A stretch of DNA of 52,480 bases from Clostridia bacterium (GTDB taxonomy: Bacteria > Bacillota > Clostridia > Oscillospirales > CAG-272), in assembly GCA_017625935.1 (NCBI GenBank), contig JAGALA010000046.1, positions 1 to 52,480 on the forward strand, read 5' to 3'. Positions 1 to 7,166 of this stretch are shown one piece after another. The position numbers and the translations under genes are program-made. The notes under the pieces were generated by a model that saw only the letters and a list, made by a program, of their open reading frames with translations, was not told where the DNA came from and searched no databases. The stretch's first letter is position 1. The number at the start of each line of letters is the position of its first letter.

Positions 1-10
1 GGAGAATTTT

Positions 11-1102
11 ATGAGATTAAGTATTGGTGAAAATATAAAGAGATTACGCAGAGAAAGAGATATTACGCAAGAGCAGCTTGCAGAAATATTTAATGTTTCT
101 TGTCAAACCATTTCCCGTTGGGAAACAGATTCAAGCTATCCCGATATTGAAATGCTTCCTGCTATTGCAAATTTCTTTAACATAACTGTTGATAAGCTTA
201 TGGGAATGGATGAAAATCTTGAAGCCAAAAAAGTAGAAAAATATTTGTCGGATTTCCAAATGGCAATAAGCAAAGGTTTAGTATACGAATGTGTACGTAT
301 TGCTCGTGATGGAGTAAAAGAATTCCCTAATAATTATGAGCTTTTAAACAAACTGATGTACGCATTATTTATTGCATGTTCAGATGATGCCGATATACCG
401 GAATGGAAAGAAAATATGCAAAAATATGATTCCGAGATTGTTTTACTTGGCGAGCGTATTATAAAGTATTGTCCTAATCAAAACATAAGATTGGAAGCAA
501 CTAGCAGACTTGCTTTTCAGCACTGTGAAATGGGAAGAAAGGATATTGGCAGAAAACTGTATGAAACATTACCTTCTGAAGCGTATGCAAGAGAAAATCA
601 AATTTGGTGGGCGTTGAACGAAAATGAGAAGCTTCCATTTATAAGGGAAAGCTTAAACAGAAATGCAAGATATTTATCATATGAAATTTGGCATTTGGCA
701 AGCGGTAAATATCTATCTGACGAGGATTCTATCAAGGTGTTTGAAAAATTGATTGAATTAGATAAATTGATTTATGATGGAACGCATACAATTGAAAATT
801 GGCTTGATGAGGGTGCTATTATTGATATGGCTGAAATATATGCACGATCAGGAAACAAAGAAAAAGCCATTGAAACCTTGAAAACAACAGTGAAATGGGC
901 TATTGAATTTGATAATAGACCGGAAAAAGGATATAGCGACAGTTTGTTGATAGGTCATAGAGAATGGCATAAAAAAGACTTTGAAACTGCTGATTCAAGA
1001 CCAACAAGAATAAAAATGCGTGATGTCTGGCTTTCTGCTAAAGGTTTTGATAGTATAAGAGAAACTAAAGAATTCAAAGAAATTATAGAATCTTTGAGTT
1101 AA
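11..1102 (+). CDS. XRE-family HTH regulator with TPR-like C-terminal region (paralogue 1 of 4)
   Basis: Residues about 5-62 form a classic XRE helix-turn-helix (TQEQLAEIFNVSCQTISRWE), which in this family binds DNA as a dimer. The remaining 300 residues are rich in amphipathic helices, with TPR-like stretches such as EIYARSGNKEKAIETL near residue 285; no membrane segment or signal peptide is visible. Start ATG follows GGAG at the window edge (bases 1-4). Its end (FDSIRETKEFKEII) resembles the C-terminal ends of the third and fourth regulators downstream, supporting common descent. The layout resembles RNPP/Rgg-type peptide-responsive regulators, but no peptide gene is seen next to it, so ligand and targets are unknown. 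Confidence 0.85.
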   Translation: MRLSIGENIKRLRRERDITQEQLAEIFNVSCQTISRWETDSSYPDIEMLPAIANFFNITVDKLMGMDENLEAKKVEKYLSDFQMAISKGLVYECVRIARDGVKEFPNNYELLNKLMYALFIACSDDADIPEWKENMQKYDSEIVLLGERIIKYCPNQNIRLEATSRLAFQHCEMGRKDIGRKLYETLPSEAYARENQIWWALNENEKLPFIRESLNRNARYLSYEIWHLASGKYLSDEDSIKVFEKLIELDKLIYDGTHTIENWLDEGAIIDMAEIYARSGNKEKAIETLKTTVKWAIEFDNRPEKGYSDSLLIGHREWHKKDFETADSRPTRIKMRDVWLSAKGFDSIRETKEFKEIIESLS

Positions 1103-1111
1103 TACCTACTA

Positions 1112-1137
1112 AAAGCGAGTGCTTCGGCACTCGCTTT
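1112..1137 (+). terminator. Intrinsic terminator with TTCG tetraloop
   Basis: GCGAGTGC (1115-1122), loop TTCG, GCACTCGC (1127-1134), then TTT. Ten bases after the stop of the first XRE gene. The same stem recurs after the next two paralogues. Confidence 0.85.
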
Positions 1138-1190
1138 CAACTTATCAATTTTGTAAATTAACCGTTTACTTTTCAACAACTAATTGATAA

Positions 1191-1237
1191 TTGATTTTTG
1201 TTTTATTGCAGATTATAATGTAATTGTAAGCTTACAA
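1191..1237 (+). promoter_or_regulatory. Promoter plus palindromic candidate operator
   Basis: TTGATT (1191-1196), 17-base spacer, TATAAT (1214-1219). A perfect 14-base palindrome TTGTAAGCTTACAA (1224-1237) sits at the expected transcription start. XRE repressors often autoregulate through such sites; the operator role is inferred. Confidence 0.65.
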
Positions 1238-1259
1238 AAATAATTTTTGGAGGTTCACT

Positions 1260-2429
1260 ATGAACATTAGAATCGGTGAAAGAATAAAGCTTTTAAGAAA
1301 GCAAAAAAAGATAACACAGGATGAATTAGCAAACGCCTTGGGCATTACTGCGCAGGCAATTTCAAGGTGGGAGAATTGTACAGGAGACCCTGATATTGAT
1401 TTGCTCCCCTCAATAGCGAATTTCTTTGGAGTGTCTATTGATGAGCTATTTGGATATTATGGCGAAAGAGAAAAGAAAATTGATGACCTTTTAAATAAAG
1501 TGGAGCTTCTTTCTTCTCAAAATGTTCGTGAGGATATAAACCTTGACGAGTGTATTTTGTTGCTTCGTACAGGTTTGGCAGAATTTCCCGGAAACGAAAG
1601 AATTATGCACAAATTAGCTTGCGTGTTGAACGACACAGGATGGCAGCGACACACCGAGTGGCAAGACTATGACAGAAACGGTAATATTGTATATTGCTTT
1701 GATACAAAAAAATCAAATGAATATTGGAACGAGGCAAAAATATTGTTTGAAACGCTCATATTGAATACTTCAAATAATGAAATAAAAGTAAATTCAATAT
1801 ATAACTTGATTATGCTTTATCGAAATACAGGTGAATATCAAAAAGCAATAAATTTAGCAAACACATTGCCACAAATTCGTTACAGTAAAGAAATAATGCT
1901 TTCTTTGTCAACTGATGGGAAACAGCAATCAGAATATTTAGGTGATTCCTTGCTTGAACTTGCATATATGTTTGCCGAGCAGATAATTTTGGACCTTGTA
2001 TGTAATAAATCGAATTTTGATACTGATATGCCCATTCGAAAGATTAAGGGAGCAATTTATAATTTTGATTTGTTAGCCGAGGATGGATTTTTGGGAATAT
2101 ATCATAGAGAGGTGTGCTATCTGTATCTGTACCTTTCAAGATTGCAATATGAAAAAGGAAATGAGGATGAAGCATTTATTTCTCTTGATAAAGCATTGGA
2201 GCAGGCAAAAAAATATGACTACTTTGCATTGAATCCAAGCAAATATTATACATCTATGCTACTAAGAAATACAAAATGTAGAACTGAAACCTTTAGCGAA
2301 AGCGGAAGCCTTGCAAAAAATCTTCCAAATGATTGGCCAATGTGGGCAAATCCCGATTATAAAGAGGTTAAAGAAAAGATTTCAAAAGACAACCGTTGGA
2401 AGCTTTGGGTAGAGCAATGTAAAAAATAA
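1260..2429 (+). CDS. XRE-family HTH regulator with TPR-like C-terminal region (paralogue 2 of 4)
   Basis: XRE helix-turn-helix at residues about 4-63 (ITQDELANALGITAQAISRWE), followed by about 320 residues of predicted helical repeats (for example YNLIMLYRNTGEYQKAINLA and LSRLQYEKGNEDEAFISLDKA) typical of TPR folds. Start ATG is preceded by a strong GGAGG eight bases or fewer upstream. The gene has its own promoter, a palindrome at the predicted +1 and its own terminator, so it is likely a single-gene unit. It is diverged from its neighbours outside the HTH. No transmembrane segment. Function and signal unknown; a role as a DNA-binding sensor is inferred from the fold. Confidence 0.85.
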   Translation: MNIRIGERIKLLRKQKKITQDELANALGITAQAISRWENCTGDPDIDLLPSIANFFGVSIDELFGYYGEREKKIDDLLNKVELLSSQNVREDINLDECILLLRTGLAEFPGNERIMHKLACVLNDTGWQRHTEWQDYDRNGNIVYCFDTKKSNEYWNEAKILFETLILNTSNNEIKVNSIYNLIMLYRNTGEYQKAINLANTLPQIRYSKEIMLSLSTDGKQQSEYLGDSLLELAYMFAEQIILDLVCNKSNFDTDMPIRKIKGAIYNFDLLAEDGFLGIYHREVCYLYLYLSRLQYEKGNEDEAFISLDKALEQAKKYDYFALNPSKYYTSMLLRNTKCRTETFSESGSLAKNLPNDWPMWANPDYKEVKEKISKDNRWKLWVEQCKK

Positions 2430-2434
2430 AGATA

Positions 2435-2465
2435 GCGAGTGCTGATTTTTCGGCACTCGTTTTTC
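2435..2465 (+). terminator. Intrinsic terminator
   Basis: GCGAGTGCTGA (2435-2445), TTTT loop, TCGGCACTCGT, then TTTTT. Six bases after the stop; nearly identical to the hairpins after paralogues 1 and 3. Confidence 0.85.
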
Positions 2466-2529
2466 TGATTTTGCAAGATGCGAGTGAAAAACTCACTTAA
2501 TAATTTAGTTTATTGTGCGTGATAAGTTA

Positions 2530-2579
2530 TTGAAATAGAATCGTTTTTGCATTACAATAAAGGTACAAGGTGCACTTTG
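2530..2579 (+). promoter_or_regulatory. Promoter plus imperfect palindrome
   Basis: TTGAAA (2530-2535), 17-base spacer, TACAAT (2553-2558). Downstream lies CAAGGTGCACTTTG (2566-2579), a 14-base palindrome with one G-T mismatch and a GTGCAC core that also occurs at the promoter of paralogue 4. Confidence 0.6.
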
Positions 2580-2601
2580 AATTTAATAACGAGGTGGAAA
2601 T

Positions 2602-3714
2602 ATGAGATTGCCTATTTCACAAGTAATAAAAAGATTGCGAAAAGAAAAGAATGTAACACAAGAGGAATTAGCAAAGGTCTTGAATGTAACCTATCAATCC
2701 GTAAGCAGATGGGAAAACGACCTTGCATACCCCGATGTTGAACTTATACCATTGATTGCCAATTATTTTGGTGTAACTACCGATGTGCTTTTTGGTACAG
2801 ACGAAACAACCGTAGAATATAAACGACAGGAATTTTTGAAAACAATCAAAGAACAGGAAAACATATATAGTGACGAAGATTTTAAAAGATTTGAAAAAAC
2901 TCTCAAGGAAGCAATAAAGAGCTTTCCAAAGGATGTGTTTTTCCAATGGAAACTGTGTAGCCTATATCATCGAATGGGAATTGATTGTGCAAAGAAAAAT
3001 ATTGAAGCTTTAAGAAAGCATTGCTTGTTTGTTATTGAAAATGATAACTCGATAGATAGGAATTTTCGTTTAGGTTGCTTAAGAATAATGATTAGAGCAG
3101 AGGATGAGGACAAGCTTGAAAATTGGACAAAATACGTAAGTGATAGCTTTTATACCTCTTTGCCAAGCATTTTAACGTCACGTTATAATTATCGTGATGA
3201 GATTGAAAAATATAACGAGCAAATTCAATGGAATATAATACACGAGCTTGAGGATATTTTCGATAGAGATTTTTGTAAAAGAGATGCAAAGACTTATAAA
3301 AATGCTAAATCTCGTGCAGAAGGACAAAAAATTATACTTAAAATAATAGATGTAATGAGTAATCCTAACGAAGAAATAGACGGTTGGCTACAAGAAAGAG
3401 CTATGGGGTATTTAAGATTGGCAGGAGGGCTTGTTGGCTCAGGCGAAATAGAAGAGGGCTTTATAGCTCTTGAAAAAGCTGTTGATTTATATATCAAAAT
3501 TTGGAATCTTCCAATTGGAACCGTGTTAAAATATAACTGCCCATCTCTTGATTTAATAACGATAACAGTAGATGATGACTATAGAAAAATGAATATGCAG
3601 ACCATAAGCAATATTCTAAACAATTCAGAAGGTTGGGAGTGGCTAAATCCTATACGCGAAACAGAAAGATTTAAGGCTTTAATTTCAAAAGTAAAACAAT
3701 GTTGCAATTTTTAA
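2602..3714 (+). CDS. XRE-family HTH regulator with TPR-like C-terminal region (paralogue 3 of 4)
   Basis: XRE helix-turn-helix at residues about 4-62 (VTQEELAKVLNVTYQSVSRWE), then a helical region of about 300 residues. The stretch WLQERAMGYLRLAGGLVGSGEIEEGF... aligns by eye with AWLGAYAELYLKAGGALIGDGKLDEGF in paralogue 4, and the ends (WLNPIRETERFKALI and WFDGVREDERFIKLY) also match, so these two are the closest pair. ATG follows GAGGTGG. Own promoter and terminator. Soluble and cytoplasmic by sequence. The C-terminal part is the likely ligand- or dimer-forming domain; what it senses is unknown. Confidence 0.85.
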   Translation: MRLPISQVIKRLRKEKNVTQEELAKVLNVTYQSVSRWENDLAYPDVELIPLIANYFGVTTDVLFGTDETTVEYKRQEFLKTIKEQENIYSDEDFKRFEKTLKEAIKSFPKDVFFQWKLCSLYHRMGIDCAKKNIEALRKHCLFVIENDNSIDRNFRLGCLRIMIRAEDEDKLENWTKYVSDSFYTSLPSILTSRYNYRDEIEKYNEQIQWNIIHELEDIFDRDFCKRDAKTYKNAKSRAEGQKIILKIIDVMSNPNEEIDGWLQERAMGYLRLAGGLVGSGEIEEGFIALEKAVDLYIKIWNLPIGTVLKYNCPSLDLITITVDDDYRKMNMQTISNILNNSEGWEWLNPIRETERFKALISKVKQCCNF

Positions 3715-3725
3715 TAAAACAAATG

Positions 3726-3756
3726 GCGAGTGCTGATTTTTCGGCACTCGCTTTTA
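3726..3756 (+). terminator. Intrinsic terminator
   Basis: GCGAGTGCTGA (3726-3736), TTTT, TCGGCACTCGC (3741-3751), then TTTT. Same sequence as the hairpin after paralogue 2 apart from the last base of the right arm. Confidence 0.85.
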
Positions 3757-3811
3757 TAGTTTTGCTTGTAAAATTCAAGCATTGCTTGAGAAAAACTAAA
3801 GAGCAAGGTTA

Positions 3812-3864
3812 TTGACTATATCGGTAAATAATGATATCATAATTACAGAAGGTGTGCACTCCGA
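3812..3864 (+). promoter_or_regulatory. Promoter plus GTGCAC-centred dyad
   Basis: TTGACT (3812-3817), 17-base spacer, TATCAT (3835-3840). GGTGTGCACTCC (3851-3862) just downstream is a near-palindrome with the same GTGCAC core as the site before paralogue 3. Confidence 0.55.
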
Positions 3865-3887
3865 CTAATAAATATAGGAGAATTATT

Positions 3888-5045
3888 ATGTTAGAATTGA
3901 AAATATCAGAGGTTATTTTAAGAGAAAGAAAAAAGCTGAATTTAACACAGGAGGAATTGGCGCAGGCGCTTTACGTTTCCCCTCAGGCAGTATCAAATTG
4001 GGAGCGCGGCGGCTATCCCGACATCACCCTTTTGCCTACAATAGCAAATTATTTTGGCATAAGTGTAGATGAGTTGATAGGCAACGATAAAATCAGCGTC
4101 AAGAGTGATATCGATAGCTTTTTGGAAAAATTCAATTACACAGAGCATAAGGAAAGGCTCAAATTGGCAAAGCAATACCATAAAAAATATCCGTCAAGCT
4201 TTGAAATTATGGAAGCACTCGGATGCGCAATCACCGAAAACAAGGACTCTTGGGATAAGGAATATCCGCTGCTTAAGCATATTTGCGAAAAAATAATGGA
4301 GGAATGCACTGTCGAGTGGATAAGACAAAGCGCAATTGCGTTTATGAACATTGTTTGTCCCGACGAGGAATTTGAAAATTGGGAAAACCGAAGCACACGG
4401 GTGTTTGCCGAGTGCGAAAACGAAAGGCTGGAGGAGCGATATTATTACCGTACCAGCAAGGAAAAGTATTTCTTGCAAGCAAACGCAAATAATCTTTTGA
4501 GCATAATGCATGTTTTAGGACGAGAGGCTATGCGTTACTATGATATAAGGGACAGGGAAAGATTTAACCTTATTTTTAGTAATCCTGCAAGAACGTACGA
4601 GCTTATGAAATACAGAATGAAAATAATCGAGAGTATTTCAAATGATGCTGCCGTTCCCGAGGCGTGGCTCGGTGCGTACGCGGAGCTTTACTTAAAGGCA
4701 GGCGGCGCTTTAATAGGCGACGGTAAATTAGACGAGGGCTTTGAACATATTGAAAAAGCCTTCGACCTATATGAAAAATGGCTTGAAATTCCCGAGGGAA
4801 AGCTGATGGATGTTGGAAATCCCGCACTATTTGAAAACGCAAAAATCAACAAAAACGATAGATCTAACGTGGTGTATATACATTTTCAAGACGGAACAAA
4901 AATTTGGACGCCTTATATGTGGTTGTTCTTTCAATTAAAGAGCGACATTAAAAGAGCAATGACAAACTGGCCTTGGTTTGACGGCGTAAGAGAGGATGAA
5001 AGATTTATTAAGCTTTACCAAAGGGCGAAGGAGCTAATGCAATAA
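3888..5045 (+). CDS. XRE-family HTH regulator with TPR-like C-terminal region (paralogue 4 of 4)
   Basis: XRE helix-turn-helix at residues about 3-60 (LTQEELAQALYVSPQAVSNWE) followed by a long helical domain closest to that of paralogue 3. An upstream GTG at 3852 is in frame, but AGGAG at 3876-3880 lies seven bases before ATG 3888, which also places the HTH at the usual distance from the N-terminus, so 3888 is chosen. The gene looks richer in G and C than paralogues 1-3, hinting at a different history. No recognisable hairpin of the GCGAGTGC type follows it. Function as a cytoplasmic transcriptional regulator is inferred from the fold. Confidence 0.85.
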   Translation: MLELKISEVILRERKKLNLTQEELAQALYVSPQAVSNWERGGYPDITLLPTIANYFGISVDELIGNDKISVKSDIDSFLEKFNYTEHKERLKLAKQYHKKYPSSFEIMEALGCAITENKDSWDKEYPLLKHICEKIMEECTVEWIRQSAIAFMNIVCPDEEFENWENRSTRVFAECENERLEERYYYRTSKEKYFLQANANNLLSIMHVLGREAMRYYDIRDRERFNLIFSNPARTYELMKYRMKIIESISNDAAVPEAWLGAYAELYLKAGGALIGDGKLDEGFEHIEKAFDLYEKWLEIPEGKLMDVGNPALFENAKINKNDRSNVVYIHFQDGTKIWTPYMWLFFQLKSDIKRAMTNWPWFDGVREDERFIKLYQRAKELMQ

Positions 5046-5060
5046 AGAATATATATTTCC

Positions 5061-5089
5061 TTGAAATAGAGGCGCGGATGTGATATAAT
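5061..5089 (+). promoter_or_regulatory. Promoter
   Basis: TTGAAA (5061-5066), 17-base spacer, TATAAT (5084-5089), 30 bases before the next start codon. Confidence 0.65.
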
Positions 5090-5119
5090 CTTATCAAATC
5101 ATTAAAGACGGAGCATATT

Positions 5120-5629
5120 ATGGGAAGAATGTCAACAAAGGGTGATAAAACACCGTATCAAATAGCAAGAGAGCGTTTGGAGCTTACAAGAGAAAGGGCA
5201 AGCGAGATTATTGGAGTTGAGCCCTCGAAAATAGAAAGAATAGAAAACGAAAAGCTCAACAGAATAGACCCATATGACATTATTGCTATGGCTGAGGCGT
5301 ATAAGGAGCCAATGCTATGTAATTATTACTGCACAAATGAATGTCCGATAGGAATGAAATACGTTCCCTCGGTTAAAATTGAAACTCTGAAGGATATTAC
5401 CCTTGAAATGCTTGTCTCGCTTAATTCCTTGGATAAGCAAAAGGGTAGAATACTTGAAATAGCGCGTGACGGCAAGGTTGACGATACGGAGCTTGCGGAT
5501 TTTGTATTTATGCAAAAGGAGCTTGAACAAATTTCAATGGCGGTTGAGGCGTTGCAAATCTGGTCCGAAAAGATGATTGCAAACGGCTTAATTGACGTAA
5601 AGAAATATAATCAGCTTATGAAGCAATAA
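5120..5629 (+). CDS. Short HTH-domain protein (XRE-like) with Cys-rich linker
   Basis: Residues about 10-55 look like an XRE-type helix-turn-helix (RERLELTRERASEIIGVEPSKIERIEN). It is followed by a short segment with two or three cysteines (CNYYCTNECPIG) and then a long helical stretch with heptad-like leucines (residues about 90-160) likely to form a coiled coil. At 169 residues it is much shorter than the four regulators upstream and not obviously related beyond the HTH. Similar small proteins of this layout are common in Clostridia by recollection. ATG follows CGGAG. The cysteines might bind a metal, but this is not shown. Confidence 0.75.
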   Translation: MGRMSTKGDKTPYQIARERLELTRERASEIIGVEPSKIERIENEKLNRIDPYDIIAMAEAYKEPMLCNYYCTNECPIGMKYVPSVKIETLKDITLEMLVSLNSLDKQKGRILEIARDGKVDDTELADFVFMQKELEQISMAVEALQIWSEKMIANGLIDVKKYNQLMKQ

Positions 5630-5742
5630 TATTTTGTGATTTTTGAAAAATAGCACCGTCTATTTTAACAATTTTGGTATTTATTGCTTAAATCAAAGAT
5701 GATAAAATATAAATATAAAAGTAATTATTCCTTGGAGGAAAA

Positions 5743-6366
5743 ATGGAATTTATAATTTATGCAATAGTACTGATAGTTGCAGGTGGGCTGTTTTTACCGA
5801 AGTACGGCGGGGAAGCAAGAAATGTTCCTATATTCGTAATAATTGCTTCTGTTATAGCGATTTTGATATTAGTCAAGCTTCTTAAATATGTTTTGCTCGT
5901 TTTCAAGGTGAAAAAGCTTTTAACCAAAAATGGATATACGGTTACGCAAACGCGCCTTGTGCCGAAGCTTAAAAACAGCAAATGCTATCATATTTCGGCA
6001 ACTCGGAACGAAAAAACAGTTAATGTTTATATAACAAAGCGAAGAAACTCGCACGTTACATATCACTTTGAAACGGAAAACAAGGCAGAGCTATACAAGC
6101 ATACGCATCTTGCCATAAAGCCGGAGGTAAGACAGGCATATATTGTTTCGCCGCACGTAGAAAGAAGAAAAACAGGTGAGGAATATTTCTTTTGGAATAA
6201 AGAGGATTTTTCCGAAAATACCGAAAATATTTTACTGTTCAAAAAATTGCCGAATAACGTAACCGATACCGTTCATCAAAGCTCGCTTGGCAACGGTGAT
6301 AAAATTTTAGACAAGGTGTCGCTATACAGTATTGATGGCTTTCAAAAGTATATAAGCGATTGTTAG
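5743..6366 (+). CDS. Unknown membrane protein with two N-terminal TM segments
   Basis: Two hydrophobic segments (residues about 2-20 and 30-55, the second ending in a Lys-rich stretch) anchor a basic, soluble C-terminal region of about 145 residues. No known motif is recognised. ATG follows GGAGG by five bases. It is the first of three closely spaced small genes (gap 14 bases, then a one-base overlap), so they are probably cotranscribed. Function unknown. Confidence 0.7.
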   Translation: MEFIIYAIVLIVAGGLFLPKYGGEARNVPIFVIIASVIAILILVKLLKYVLLVFKVKKLLTKNGYTVTQTRLVPKLKNSKCYHISATRNEKTVNVYITKRRNSHVTYHFETENKAELYKHTHLAIKPEVRQAYIVSPHVERRKTGEEYFFWNKEDFSENTENILLFKKLPNNVTDTVHQSSLGNGDKILDKVSLYSIDGFQKYISDC

Positions 6367-6380
6367 GATAAGGAGAATAT

Positions 6381-6677
6381 ATGGGATATCAGATGGAAAT
6401 GCCTGTTGGTATGCTTTTTAGAAGGATGTATTGCAGGTATTGCGGAGAAAAATTAGTAAGGCATAAGATAACAAATGTTTATAGCGCAGGCGACCCGAAT
6501 TTTGACAGGGTTATGAAGGGCGGTATTGTTAACATAAAGCAACAAACGAAGGTAACATATGTTTATAAATGTCCGAGCTGCAATAAAACGTCAAAATATA
6601 ATGAGCAATGCGGATATTCTAAAATTCAAAAGCGCCTTGGAAGAAAAATTCTTTCTGATGAGGATTTGAAAAAATAA
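6381..6677 (+). CDS. Small zinc-ribbon protein
   Basis: Two Cys-x2-Cys pairs (CRYCGEK near residue 17 and CPSCNK near residue 58) flank a beta-rich stretch, as in zinc ribbons that fold around one zinc ion; a further Cys follows. 98 residues, no membrane segment. ATG follows AAGGAG. It lies between two membrane-protein genes and its last base is the first base of the next start codon, so translation is probably coupled. Whether it binds nucleic acid or a protein partner is unknown. Confidence 0.7.
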   Translation: MGYQMEMPVGMLFRRMYCRYCGEKLVRHKITNVYSAGDPNFDRVMKGGIVNIKQQTKVTYVYKCPSCNKTSKYNEQCGYSKIQKRLGRKILSDEDLKK

Positions 6678-7057
6678 TGAGATTTGAGTATTATATTTTG
6701 TTTAATCTTGTTGGCTTTTTAATTATTCTTAATTTGATAAGATCTACAAGAAGAATTGATGAAAATGTAGATTACAACAATTCTCAAACGAGCTTTATTA
6801 AGCCGCAAAATTGGATGAAAAGAGCCTTTCGCTTGCGTTCTGGATTGATTCCCAAATACATCTATATACGAAGCTTTACTCTTGCTTGTGCAATATCGGG
6901 AATTATAAGCTCATTAACATATTTTTGTACGAAAAATGATAATGTGGCAAATGCTTTAATGCTTATAATGCTTGTATATTACGTAATAGACGTTTTAGCA
7001 TTTTTTGTATATTCAATTTTATACGAAAGAAAAAAGAGCAAGAACGAAAGAAGTTAA
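6677..7057 (+). CDS. Unknown small membrane protein
   Basis: Three hydrophobic segments (about residues 5-22, 73-90 and 95-118), the last followed by a Lys/Arg-rich tail. No family recognised. The start codon overlaps the stop of the zinc-ribbon gene, which indicates translational coupling, and a terminator follows directly. Likely an integral membrane partner of the proteins encoded upstream, but this rests only on gene order. Confidence 0.65.
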   Translation: MRFEYYILFNLVGFLIILNLIRSTRRIDENVDYNNSQTSFIKPQNWMKRAFRLRSGLIPKYIYIRSFTLACAISGIISSLTYFCTKNDNVANALMLIMLVYYVIDVLAFFVYSILYERKKSKNERS

Positions 7058-7061
7058 TATG

Positions 7062-7092
7062 AAAATGCGAGTGCATATGCGCTCGCATTTTT
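7062..7092 (+). terminator. Intrinsic terminator
   Basis: AAATGCGAGTGC, loop ATAT, GCGCTCGCATTT followed by a T run. Closes the small-gene cluster. Confidence 0.8.
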
Positions 7093-7121
7093 TGATATGC
7101 TTTGTATTAAAATGTTAAAAT
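7092..7121 (+). promoter_or_regulatory. Probable promoter of the alpha-glucoside operon
   Basis: TTGATA (7092-7097), 18-base spacer, TAAAAT (7116-7121). Its -35 touches the preceding terminator. Confidence 0.4.
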
Positions 7122-7166
7122 GGGCAACAATAACCTTTGATACAAGAAAATCAAGGGAGAGAAAAA

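Noticed and set aside
2547..2741. Plus-strand 64-codon ORF before paralogue 3
   Set aside because: Out-of-frame overlap with the HTH gene and without a ribosome site; considered as a signal peptide gene, but composition is not convincing.
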